DNA of 64,000 nt from Pseudomonadota bacterium (GTDB taxonomy: Bacteria > Pseudomonadota > Alphaproteobacteria > Sphingomonadales > Sphingomonadaceae), in assembly GCA_023389105.1 (NCBI GenBank), contig JAEWEY010000004.1, positions 682,001 through 746,000 of the forward strand, given 5' to 3'. Every line of letters begins with the position of its first letter. The stretch's first letter is position 1. This document shows positions 57,133 to 64,000 of the stretch, piece after piece. Under the pieces are notes generated by a model that worked only from the letters and a program-made list of their open reading frames with translations, had not been told where the DNA came from and made no database searches. A program made the position numbers and the translations under genes.

Positions 57133-57880
57133 GGTCGAGGTGCAGGTAGTTCGGGTTGAACATGGCGACGCTCTTCATCCGTTCCATGTCGCAGATGTAC
57201 AATTGCTTGCGCTCGAGCTCGATTAGTCCGTCGCGCCGCAACTCCTGCAACGTCCGGTTGACGTGAACCGGGGTCAGGCCGGTCGCATCGGCAAGGTCGG
57301 CCTGTGTCAGCGGGAAGTCGCAGCGTCCGAACGATGCATGACCGATCGTCTGGAGCCGCATATAAATTTCTAATAGCAGATGGGCTAACCGCTCGTAGGC
57401 GGAGCGCTGACCGATGTTTAGAGTCCATTCGCGCTGAATGGCCGTCACCACCAGTTCGTGCCACCACAACGCCTGGCTGATGCGCGGATGCCGTGTCATC
57501 AGTGCATCCATCTCGTCGGGTGGAATCATCGCAACCTTGAGCCGGGTGATGGCCCCGATGCTGTGGTCCATTTCCTTCAGAATATAGACGTTCACGTCGC
57601 AAAAATCGCCCGGGACGAACAGGCCGACAATCTGCCGCTTGCCGTCTGGCAGGGTCTTGTAACGGCATGCCCATCCGTCGAGCACGAGGTGCACGTGGCG
57701 CGGCTTGTCGCCCTCGGAGATCAGGTCCCGCCGCGCGTCGATAAAGCGAAAGTTTCGCGTCAGCCCCGAAAGGGCCGCACGATCTTCAGCTGAGAGTTTA
57801 GTGAACGCTTCAAGCTTGGACGCCACTGCTGGACCCGAAGAGGAGGGAACGAATTCAACAGCAGACGTAAGGCGGGACAT
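57101..57880 (-). CDS. Crp/Fnr-family transcriptional regulator
   Basis: A 259-residue regulator. Residues 20-155 are a cyclic-nucleotide-binding fold (GDKPRHVHLVLDGWACRYKT). Residues 170-235 are the winged helix with LTQADLADATGLTPVHVNRT. No Fnr cysteines are present. It precedes the HWE kinase in the same transcript (32-bp overlap) and diverges from the response regulator 18 bp away, so it may control both. Confidence 0.9.
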   Translation of the reverse strand: MSRLTSAVEFVPSSSGPAVASKLEAFTKLSAEDRAALSGLTRNFRFIDARRDLISEGDKPRHVHLVLDGWACRYKTLPDGKRQIVGLFVPGDFCDVNVYILKEMDHSIGAITRLKVAMIPPDEMDALMTRHPRISQALWWHELVVTAIQREWTLNIGQRSAYERLAHLLLEIYMRLQTIGHASFGRCDFPLTQADLADATGLTPVHVNRTLQELRRDGLIELERKQLYICDMERMKSVAMFNPNYLHLDHEGRHLDANN

Positions 57881-57898
57881 CGCAAGTCACTCTCACCT

Positions 57899-58346
57899 AT
57901 GTTATCGACCGCAACGCTCGGCGAAGACGATGGAGCCACAGTGATCGGTGAAAGCCTGCAAACCCACGATCAGCCGGATCTCCGCGGCAAGCGGATCCTA
58001 GTGGTCGAGGATGAATTTTACATCGCGGACGACGTATATCGCCTGTTGAAGCAGGCTGGCGCCGAGGTCGTGGGCCCAGTGTCGTCAGTGGAAGCAGCGG
58101 AGCGTGTCGTCGATCAGGCGGAGTTCGACTGTGCCGTCCTCGACCTTAATCTGCATGGACAAAGCGCTATCTGCATTGCGGATCGCCTAGCCGCGGCCGG
58201 CCGCGCGTTCGTTCATCGCCACCGGCTATGGCAGCCCGTCGGTTCCCGAGCGGCTTAAACATGCGCCGCGGATCGAAAAGCCATTCGAACCCGCGGCGCT
58301 GCTGTCGCTGATCGCGCAGATTCCCTGCGCGCAACGCGTGAACTGA
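57899..58346 (+). pseudogene. Response-regulator receiver broken by a 4-bp duplication
   Basis: The intact frame encodes 119 residues: LVVEDEFYIADDVYRLLKQA with the acidic pocket, and CAVLDLNLHG with the phospho-acceptor Asp. It then runs into VHRHRLWQPVGSRAA and stops at 58258. The expected continuation (IATGYGSPSVPERLKHAPRI, then EKPFEPAALL with the conserved Lys) lies in another frame up to TGA 58344-58346. The break is an exact tandem repeat GTTC-GTTC at 58207-58214; deleting one copy restores a normal receiver of about 147 residues. It could be a mutation, a phase-variable switch or a sequence error. Confidence 0.82.
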
Positions 58347-58353
58347 AGCCGGC

Positions 58354-58419
58354 TTAGATTACGCCGAGCAGCCACAAGATAAGGATCAGAAGCAAAATAC
58401 CGCCAAGACCGATGTACAT
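58354..58419 (-). CDS. Very small single-TM hydrophobic peptide
   Basis: A 21-residue frame MYIGLGGILLLILILWLLGV ending in Ile lies in the gap after the response regulator. AGGAGA precedes the ATG at 58419 by six bases. A longer frame from ATG 58446 (30 aa) is possible but has no ribosome-binding site as good. The peptide is one membrane-spanning helix, like the small hydrophobic proteins found in sphingomonads. The role is unknown; toxin-like or membrane-stress roles are speculation. Confidence 0.5.
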   Translation of the reverse strand: MYIGLGGILLLILILWLLGVI

Positions 58420-58579
58420 GGCAAATCTCCTGTTGGTGTTGCTCATGAAACAAAAATCGACCCGCTCCCGTTCCCGTCGTTCCGCTACCGGTCCGAAGGC
58501 GTAGGGTATTATTTTACCCGTCCGGAAAGTGCCGGATTTGCTTGACTTTCTCGCCTCTCATCGCGATTAGCGCCGCACG

Positions 58580-58604
58580 GCGGCTCCCCTGACGGGCCGC
58601 TTTT
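58580..58604 (+). promoter_or_regulatory. Hairpin with U-run in the rplM leader
   Basis: GCGGCTCCC pairs with GGGCCGC (one bulged T) around a CTGAC loop, followed by TTTTCTCG. It ends 24 bp before the rplM ATG. This is terminator-shaped and sits where ribosomal-protein leaders often act, so attenuation or L13/S9 feedback is possible. Two alternative readings, a plain terminator for an upstream transcript or chance, remain. Confidence 0.38.
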
Positions 58605-58628
58605 CTCGTTTGAAAGAGGTTTTCAGCC

Positions 58629-59108
58629 ATGAAGGCGCTGATGAAGACGACCAAGTCGGCCAAGCCGGCCGAGGTCGACAAGAAATGGCATCTGATCGAT
58701 GCTGAGGGGCTGGTCGTCGGCCGCTTGGCGACGATCGTCGCGAACATCCTGCGCGGCAAACATAAGCCGAGCTTTACGCCGCACGTCGATTGCGGCGACC
58801 ATGTCGTCATCATCAATGCCGACAAGGTCCGCTTCACCGGCCGCAAGCTCGCGCAGAAGGTCTATTACAAGCACACCGGCTATGCCGGCGGCATCAAGGA
58901 AATCACCGCCGCCAAGGTGCTCGAGGGCCGCTTCCCTGAGCGCGTGCTGGAAAAGGCCGTTGAGCGCATGATCCCGCGCGGTCCGCTCGGCCGCGACCAG
59001 ATGCGCGCACTGCATCTCTACAACGGCACCGAGCATCCGCACGGCGGTCAGGATCCGCAGGTTCTCGACGTCGGGTCGATGAGCCGCAAGAACAAGGTGG
59101 GCGCATAA
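58629..59108 (+). CDS. rplM: 50S ribosomal protein L13
   Basis: A 159-residue L13. [20 protein letters not shown] at the N terminus and the [20 protein letters not shown] region near the C terminus are diagnostic. It joins rpsI with the stop and start sharing one base (TAATG). Length is slightly longer than the E. coli protein (142 aa), as is usual in alphaproteobacteria. AGAGG lies upstream of the ATG. Confidence 0.97.
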   Translation: MKALMKTTKSAKPAEVDKKWHLIDAEGLVVGRLATIVANILRGKHKPSFTPHVDCGDHVVIINADKVRFTGRKLAQKVYYKHTGYAGGIKEITAAKVLEGRFPERVLEKAVERMIPRGPLGRDQMRALHLYNGTEHPHGGQDPQVLDVGSMSRKNKVGA

Positions 59109-59644
59109 TGTCCGACACTCGTGAATCGATCGCCGACCAGCTCGGCGCCACCCCGGCCCCGGCTGCTCCCGCCGCCGACGCTCCGGCTGCCGAAGCTGCC
59201 GCGCCGCAGGCCCCCGCGCAGGAAGCCGCCCCGCTTCGCGAGCAGCAGCTCGACAAGCAGGGCCGCGCTTATGCGACCGGCCGCCGCAAGGACGCCATTG
59301 CGCGCGTCTGGCTAAAGCCGGGCACCGGCAAGATCGTGGTCAACGGCCGCGAGCAGGAAGTCTATTTCGCGCGTCCGACGCTGCGTCTCGTCATCAACCA
59401 GCCGTTCGGCGTTACCGATCGCGAAGGCCAGTATGACGTCGTTGCGACCGTCGTCGGCGGCGGCCTCTCGGGCCAGGCCGGCGCGGTGCTGCACGGCATC
59501 GCCCAGGCGCTGACCCGCTACGAGCCGGCGCTGCGCACGACCGTCAAGCAGGCCGGCTTCCTGACCCGCGACAGCCGCGCCGTCGAGCGTAAGAAGTACG
59601 GCCGCGCCAAGGCCCGCCGCAGCTTCCAGTTCTCGAAGCGCTAA
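59108..59644 (+). CDS. rpsI: 30S ribosomal protein S9 with N-terminal extension
   Basis: A 178-residue S9. The S9 domain starts at about residue 55 ([20 protein letters not shown]) and ends with the basic tail [17 protein letters not shown]. The first 50 residues are an Ala/Pro-rich low-complexity extension ([20 protein letters not shown]) not found in the 130-residue E. coli S9 but common in sphingomonads. It is followed by a strong terminator. Confidence 0.97.
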   Translation: MSDTRESIADQLGATPAPAAPAADAPAAEAAAPQAPAQEAAPLREQQLDKQGRAYATGRRKDAIARVWLKPGTGKIVVNGREQEVYFARPTLRLVINQPFGVTDREGQYDVVATVVGGGLSGQAGAVLHGIAQALTRYEPALRTTVKQAGFLTRDSRAVERKKYGRAKARRSFQFSKR

Positions 59645-59668
59645 AGCGTTCAGGCAATCAAAGATCGA

Positions 59669-59700
59669 GGGCGGTTGGGACATCCCCAGCCGCCCTTTTT
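59669..59700 (+). terminator. Intrinsic terminator of rplM-rpsI
   Basis: An 11-bp stem GGGCGGTTGGG / CCCAGCCGCCC (one G-U pair) with a short loop is followed by TTTTT. It ends 5 bp before the convergent end of trmL. This is a canonical rho-independent terminator for the ribosomal operon. Confidence 0.93.
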
Positions 59701-59705
59701 CTTGT

Positions 59706-60158
59706 CTACTGGGGTAGCAGGCCAGTCTGGCGAAGCGCTTCGCCTACCCCGAGCGCCGTCGTCGTCGCAAGGTTCAGCGACCGCACCTCCGCGCGCATGG
59801 GCACCCGTACGCGCGCGCCAGAAGCGTCGGCAACCGCCTGAGGCACACCCGCGCTCTCCTTGCCGAATAGCAACACATCATCGGCGCGAAATTCGAACTT
59901 GTAGGCCGATTGCTGGGCCTTCGTCGTGAACAGCACCAACCTGGCATGTTCAAGCGTTTCTTGAAACGCCTCGAAGCTCGCATGCCGCCGCACCTCGACA
60001 TGGTCGATATAGTCCATTGCCGTCCGCCGCACGCGCCGGTCGTCCCAGGCGAACCCCATTGGCTCGATCAGGTCGACCGTCACGCCCATGCAGGCACCCA
60101 GTCGCAGCACGGCGCCAACATTTCCGGCGATTTCAGGTTCGAACAAAGCGACGCGCAC
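59706..60158 (-). CDS. trmL: tRNA (cytidine/uridine-34-2'-O)-methyltransferase
   Basis: A 150-residue SPOUT methyltransferase of the TrmL/YibK type. It begins ALFEPEIAGNVGAVLRLGAC, contains LLFGKESAGVP, and ends with the knotted RVPMRAEVRSLNLATTTALG region, seen as SLNLATTTALGVGEALRQ. It methylates the wobble 2'-OH in certain tRNA-Leu species. Length is normal. Confidence 0.95.
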   Translation of the reverse strand: MRVALFEPEIAGNVGAVLRLGACMGVTVDLIEPMGFAWDDRRVRRTAMDYIDHVEVRRHASFEAFQETLEHARLVLFTTKAQQSAYKFEFRADDVLLFGKESAGVPQAVADASGARVRVPMRAEVRSLNLATTTALGVGEALRQTGLLPQ

Positions 60159-60161
60159 TGC

Positions 60162-60638
60162 TCAGGCTCGCCCGCGAGTGCGCAGTATCCCCTCGCGCAA
60201 CATCTCGTTCGTGGTCTGCACCAGCGTTCCTAGCAACCGGCGAAGCATGTCCGAGGTTTGAACGCTGCGAGTATATTCGGCGCTGAGCCGAAACGCGCCG
60301 TCCTCGTTCAGCAGGATGCCGGCATCGACCAGGGCCTTCACCTTGCGCCGCGCCGTCTCGCGATTCAGCCCCGTCGCCGCGGCGATCGATCTGACGTTGC
60401 ATTTTGTAAGCTGGCTGGACGCCATCGCAGTCCGGATATCGCGGTGCGCTGGCTCAAATTCGGATCGCGTATATTTCTCCATGGTAATCGCCGCCGTCGC
60501 CATCACGATCAGCGCAGAATCGAGATCGATGCCCAAATGTGCGCGCCAGTGTTCGAGTAAGCGTAAGGTCATCAGGGAAAAGCGGAGGCCGATGGGTCGG
60601 CTGCTGCCTTCAACCTTGGCCTCGTCGATGATCAGCAT
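60162..60638 (-). CDS. Winged-helix DNA-binding regulator
   Basis: A 158-residue protein. Residues 75-125 form a winged helix (VRSIAAATGLNRETARRKVK, ALVDAGILLNEDGAFRLS). The N-terminal 70 residues are helical and hydrophobic in part (LDSALIVMATAAITMEKYTR) and may dimerise or sense a signal. It is 3 bp from trmL on the same strand. The target is unknown; the divergent amidohydrolase 245 bp away is one candidate. Confidence 0.75.
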   Translation of the reverse strand: MLIIDEAKVEGSSRPIGLRFSLMTLRLLEHWRAHLGIDLDSALIVMATAAITMEKYTRSEFEPAHRDIRTAMASSQLTKCNVRSIAAATGLNRETARRKVKALVDAGILLNEDGAFRLSAEYTRSVQTSDMLRRLLGTLVQTTNEMLREGILRTRGRA

Positions 60639-60883
60639 TCGCCGGCTATCTCAAAAATATTAGAGGTGGAAAGAAGAGGCACATTTTGTGCCTCTCTAGG
60701 CGATGAGGCATTCAACAAAAAGCTAGGCGGTCCGCAGAGGCTCGCTCCGGCGCGCCTCCGGCCCGACCTCTGCAGTTGCCCCGCATGTCGGGCCGTTAGG
60801 TGCCCCGCGTTCAGATTTAGGCTTGGGCTTCGACGAACGCGGACGGCATTCCTATTCCGATCATTCTGTGGTCCATTCGATCG

Positions 60884-62170
60884 ATGAACTTTCTTCGCAT
60901 CGCGCTGACTGTTCGGAATGCTACCTTGGCAGCATTCACGACGGCCGCAGTGGTTACGGGCACGCCGGCCGTAGCCGACCCGCTTCTCATCCTCCCCGCA
61001 CGCGTATTCGATGGCACTGCTGCTCACACGGGTTGGAGCGTACTGGTCGATGGCGACCGGATCGCTGCGGCCGGTCCGGCTGTGAACGCGCCAGCGGGCG
61101 TCCGCACGATCGATCTGCCCAATGCCACGCTGCTGCCAGGCATGATCGAAGGTCACTCGCACCTTTTCCTCCACCCCTACAATGAAACATTGTGGGACGA
61201 TCAGGTTCTCCACGAGTCCGTCGCCTTGCGGACCGCGCGCGCCGTTGTTCAGGCGAAGCAAACCTTGGATGCCGGCTTCACCACCGAACGCGATCTCGGC
61301 ACCGAAGGGGCCGGCTTTGCCGACGTAGGCCTGCGCCAGGCCATCGATAAGGGCATCGTCCCTGGCCCTCGTCTGCTAGTTGCCACAAAGGCGATCGTCG
61401 CCCGTGGCGCGTACGGCCCGAAAGGCTACGAGCCGGGCGTCGCGGTGCCGCAGGGTGCGCAGGAAGTCGCGGGCGTCGACGAGACCATCCGCGCCGTGCG
61501 CGACCAGATCGCCGCCGGTGCGGACCTCATCAAATTCTACGCCGACTATCATTGGGGTAAGGGCGAACCCAGCCGCCCCACCCTCTCGCAGGCCGAGCTG
61601 GATGCAGGGGTCGCTGCAGCCCACGATGCAGGGCGGATGGTCGCCGTCCACGCGAGCACCGCGGAAGGAATGATGCGAGCCATCCGCGCCGGCGCAGACA
61701 CGATCGAGCATGGGTACGGTGGCACCGAAACCGTGTTCAAAGCGATGGCAGCCAAAGGCGTCGCTTTATGTCCGACGCTTGGCGCGTCGGAAGCCTATGC
61801 CCGCTACTTTCAGAACTGGAACGGCCAGGAACCCACGCCGGAGAGCGTCCAGGAGAACCGCCGCGCTTTTCGCCTTGCGATCAAGGCTGGCGTACCGATC
61901 TGCATGGGCGGTGATGTCGGCGTCTTTACCCACGGCGAAAACTGGCGCGAGATGGAGGCGATGCAATCGGCCGGCATGCCCGCCTTGCAGGTCATGACCG
62001 CGGCGACGTCCGGGAACGCGCGCATTTTGCACCTGACCGACCGCGGTGCGATCAAACCGGGTCTGCTTGCCGATCTTGTCGCCGTCGATGGCGATCCGAC
62101 CTTGGACGTCAAAGCCGTGCGACAGGTGCGTCTGGTGATCAAGGGCGGGAAAGTCGTTCGCGCGCCTTAG
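60884..62170 (+). CDS. Secreted amidohydrolase (imidazolonepropionase/Xaa-Pro dipeptidase-like)
   Basis: A 428-residue metal-dependent amidohydrolase. An N-terminal signal peptide ends near VTGTPAVADP. The metal motif GMIEGHSHLFLH is near residue 85, with VAVHAST and TIEHGYG later His ligands and ICMGGDVGVFTHG the Asp. The subfamily contains peptidases and cyclic-amide hydrolases; the exact substrate is open. It ends one base before the convergent M16 gene, with no spacer. Confidence 0.87.
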   Translation: MNFLRIALTVRNATLAAFTTAAVVTGTPAVADPLLILPARVFDGTAAHTGWSVLVDGDRIAAAGPAVNAPAGVRTIDLPNATLLPGMIEGHSHLFLHPYNETLWDDQVLHESVALRTARAVVQAKQTLDAGFTTERDLGTEGAGFADVGLRQAIDKGIVPGPRLLVATKAIVARGAYGPKGYEPGVAVPQGAQEVAGVDETIRAVRDQIAAGADLIKFYADYHWGKGEPSRPTLSQAELDAGVAAAHDAGRMVAVHASTAEGMMRAIRAGADTIEHGYGGTETVFKAMAAKGVALCPTLGASEAYARYFQNWNGQEPTPESVQENRRAFRLAIKAGVPICMGGDVGVFTHGENWREMEAMQSAGMPALQVMTAATSGNARILHLTDRGAIKPGLLADLVAVDGDPTLDVKAVRQVRLVIKGGKVVRAP

Positions 62171-63583
62171 CTATTTGCCTGTCGGAAGCGTGACCCGCTG
62201 CACAGCCGCGCGTTTAAGCTCAGGCAATTCCATCAACTGCGGCTCGACGCTCTTCATGTCGCCGACCACCACCATTACCAGCCGGTCGATCGGCAGGTCG
62301 GTTTTGGCGAGTGTGCTGATCTGCGCCGGCGTGACCGCCATCGCCCGCTGCACGTAGCTGTCGAAATAGCTGGGCTTGAGCCCGAGCAGGTCGGCGCGGA
62401 CGAGCTGTCCTGCGATCAGGTCGGCACTGGTCGTCCGCATCAGGAGATAGGAACCGGCATAGGTCTTCATGCCCTGTGCTTCCGCAGCAGCGGGCGGCTC
62501 GGCCTGAAGCCGGCGGATTTCCTTGAACACCTCGGCCATCGCCTTTCCGGTCACCGAGGGTGTGATGTCCCCTGCCCAGACCCAACTGGCGCCGCCTGGG
62601 CGGCCGGAAATATTGGAATAAGGCGAATACGTGTAACCTTTGTCCTCGCGAATATTGAGCGTGATGCGCGATCCGAACGAACCACCGAGCAGTGCATCGG
62701 TGACGCGAAACGGAACATCGGTCGGCGACCCGACGGCAGGCGCGGCGAAGGCGAGGCGTACGGTCGTCTGCTCGCTGCCCGGACGGTCCGCCAGCACGAG
62801 CTTGGGCCCGCCATTGAAGCGGGCCAGCAACTGCTTACGCGGCGGCCCGGCCGTCCAGGATCCAAACGCGCGCTCGGCGGCAGCGCGTACCGCCGGTTTG
62901 TCGAACTGGCCAATGACATAGAGGGTCGATCTTCCCGCGCCGAACTGCGTGTCGTGAAATTGCTTCACGTCCGCGAGGCGATAGCCGGCAAGCTGCGCTG
63001 CCGTCGGGAGCGGCGTTCCATAGGGATGCGAACCATATAACGCCTTGGCGAGCAAAGCGTCGGCCATCGACTGCGGCGTGGCTTCCGCCTGCGCGAGGGC
63101 ACGCTTGCGATTGGCCATGACTCTGTCGAAGTCCGCTTGTGCAAGCGTCGGACGCCGCATCACGTCGCCGAGCAGCGCGACCGCATCCCCCGCGCGCTCC
63201 GCGAGCACGGTGGTCGAATATTGGGTCAGGTTGGAGTCCGCGCGCGCGGACAGCGATCCGCCCATCCCGGAGAAGGCTTCCGCTAGCTGGGTGGCCGTCA
63301 GCCCCCCTGCCCCCTCCTTCGCAAGGTCTGCATTGATCGCCGGCAACCACGGCTTGCCCGGTGCATCCAGGTCACCCGCAAAAGTGCTCAGCACCAAAGT
63401 CGTTTGCGGCACCGACCCGAAGGGTACGAACGCAATCGTCATGCCGTTGGCCAGCCGTTCACGCTCGATGGCCGGCATCTTGAATGGCCTTGGTGTGTCG
63501 ATTGGCGGCGCGGCGGGCGCCGTTTGGGCGATCGCCGGCGACGCTAGTAGGGCAGCGGCGGCGAGAAAAATGGATGCACGCAT
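62171..63583 (-). CDS. M16 peptidase-family protein, inactive-type subunit
   Basis: A 470-residue secreted protein with a signal peptide MRASIFLAAAALLASPAIAQ. It has the M16 double domain. The expected zinc motif HxxEH at about residue 90 is replaced by INADLAKEGAGG, so it is the non-catalytic partner, while the C-terminal REDKGYTYSPYSNIS substrate-binding segment is kept. It is preceded (1-bp TAATG overlap) by the partner peptidase, the usual active/inactive pair. Periplasmic peptide turnover is likely. Confidence 0.9.
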   Translation of the reverse strand: MRASIFLAAAALLASPAIAQTAPAAPPIDTPRPFKMPAIERERLANGMTIAFVPFGSVPQTTLVLSTFAGDLDAPGKPWLPAINADLAKEGAGGLTATQLAEAFSGMGGSLSARADSNLTQYSTTVLAERAGDAVALLGDVMRRPTLAQADFDRVMANRKRALAQAEATPQSMADALLAKALYGSHPYGTPLPTAAQLAGYRLADVKQFHDTQFGAGRSTLYVIGQFDKPAVRAAAERAFGSWTAGPPRKQLLARFNGGPKLVLADRPGSEQTTVRLAFAAPAVGSPTDVPFRVTDALLGGSFGSRITLNIREDKGYTYSPYSNISGRPGGASWVWAGDITPSVTGKAMAEVFKEIRRLQAEPPAAAEAQGMKTYAGSYLLMRTTSADLIAGQLVRADLLGLKPSYFDSYVQRAMAVTPAQISTLAKTDLPIDRLVMVVVGDMKSVEPQLMELPELKRAAVQRVTLPTGK

Positions 63584-64000
63584 TACTGGCCTGCCTTTCC
63601 TGCGTCCTTGCCAGCGACGATCGTGAAGGTCGATCGTTGCTCGGGTCTCAGATAGCGGCGCGCGACGTCCTGAACCTGCGCCGCGGTTACCGCGTCGAAG
63701 CGCTCGGGCAGTGAATTGACCATCCGCGGGTCGTCGCCAAATAAAGCTGCAAGCCCAACCAAGTCCGCCAGCTGGGCTCCACTCTCATCCGCGATCGCAC
63801 GATAGAGCGAGGACTTCGCCTTGGTTTTCGCGCGCGCCAATTCTTCGGCGCTGGGCGGCGCGGCAAGGAAATCGTCCATCACCTTGTCGACGACCTTATT
63901 GATTTCCGCATCGCTTACCGAAGCATCGTGAGTGAAGCTGACCATCCACAAGGCAGGCCCCTTGTAGCTGTACATGTCGCCGAGATAGCCATTGATGCCG
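63583..64000 (-). CDS. M16 peptidase, C-terminal part (cut by window end)
   Basis: The C-terminal 139 codons of an M16 peptidase continue past the end of the window. The sequence INGYLGDMYSYKGPALWMVS and EELARAKTKAKSSLYRAI are typical of the second M16 domain. The N terminus, where the HxxEH motif should be, is outside. The gene is upstream of the inactive subunit in the same operon. Confidence 0.88.
   Translation of the reverse strand, partial: GINGYLGDMYSYKGPALWMVSFTHDASVSDAEINKVVDKVMDDFLAAPPSAEELARAKTKAKSSLYRAIADESGAQLADLVGLAALFGDDPRMVNSLPERFDAVTAAQVQDVARRYLRPEQRSTFTIVAGKDAGKAGQ

Overview
The window looks like a chromosome segment of a GC-rich alphaproteobacterium, most likely a sphingomonad. 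The support is the rplM-rpsI-trmL cluster, dxs-tlyA, ctaA-cutA, an HWE-type histidine kinase beside Crp/Fnr regulators, an outer-membrane protein with the Pro-rich tail common in sphingomonad OmpA-like proteins, and split HldA/HldC heptose enzymes. No rRNA genes were seen, and the only tRNA is tRNA-Gln(TTG).

Region 1 (1-26.8 kb) is a surface-polysaccharide locus. A leftward group encodes gmd, rmd, a GT4 and a KpsC-like capsule glycosyltransferase (GDP-D-rhamnose branch). Divergent from it lies rmlC-rmlB-rmlA (dTDP-L-rhamnose), with rmlD about 15 kb away. A long leftward operon (21.4 to 7.6 kb), mostly joined by 4-bp overlaps, encodes KpsE/KpsM/KpsT export proteins, a GT4, DUF4214-type proteins, a giant GT4-GT9 fusion, the ADP-heptose enzymes GmhA, HldA, HldC and GmhB, a GT9 enzyme split over two genes, a coiled-coil protein and a methyltransferase. 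The locus therefore seems to make an exported polysaccharide containing heptose and rhamnose. A truncated OmpA-like porin gene follows.

Region 2 (23.7-34.2 kb) holds a type I secretion pair (HlyD-like adaptor and PrtD-like ABC exporter) with two probable substrates: an RTX/FG-GAP protein and a serralysin-like metalloprotease. Both carry six FG-GAP-like repeats and the same C-terminal motif. A methyltransferase paralogous to the one in region 1 lies between them. A ManC/AlgA-type gene (GDP-mannose supply, upstream of gmd) closes the region.

Region 3 (about 34.2-44.7 kb) is a putative genomic island abutting the 3' end of tRNA-Gln. It has three consecutive large tyrosine recombinases (628, 506 and 920 aa), a winged-helix protein translationally coupled to an HNH-SF2 helicase, a small hypothetical gene, and a decayed flank containing a pseudogene. 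The trio resembles the GInt (ginABC) recombination module. This is the best candidate for an under-described system.

Region 4 (44.7-64 kb) is housekeeping and regulation: ilvE, proC, a YbjN protein, ubiK, tspO, tlyA, a frameshifted small membrane gene, dxs, zur-merC with a candidate Zur operator, ctaA-cutA, two Crp/Fnr regulators around a PAS/GAF HWE kinase, a response regulator broken by a 4-bp duplication, rplM-rpsI, trmL, an HTH regulator, an amidohydrolase and an M16 protease pair cut by the window end. All assignments come from reading the sequence and translations; no database search was run.
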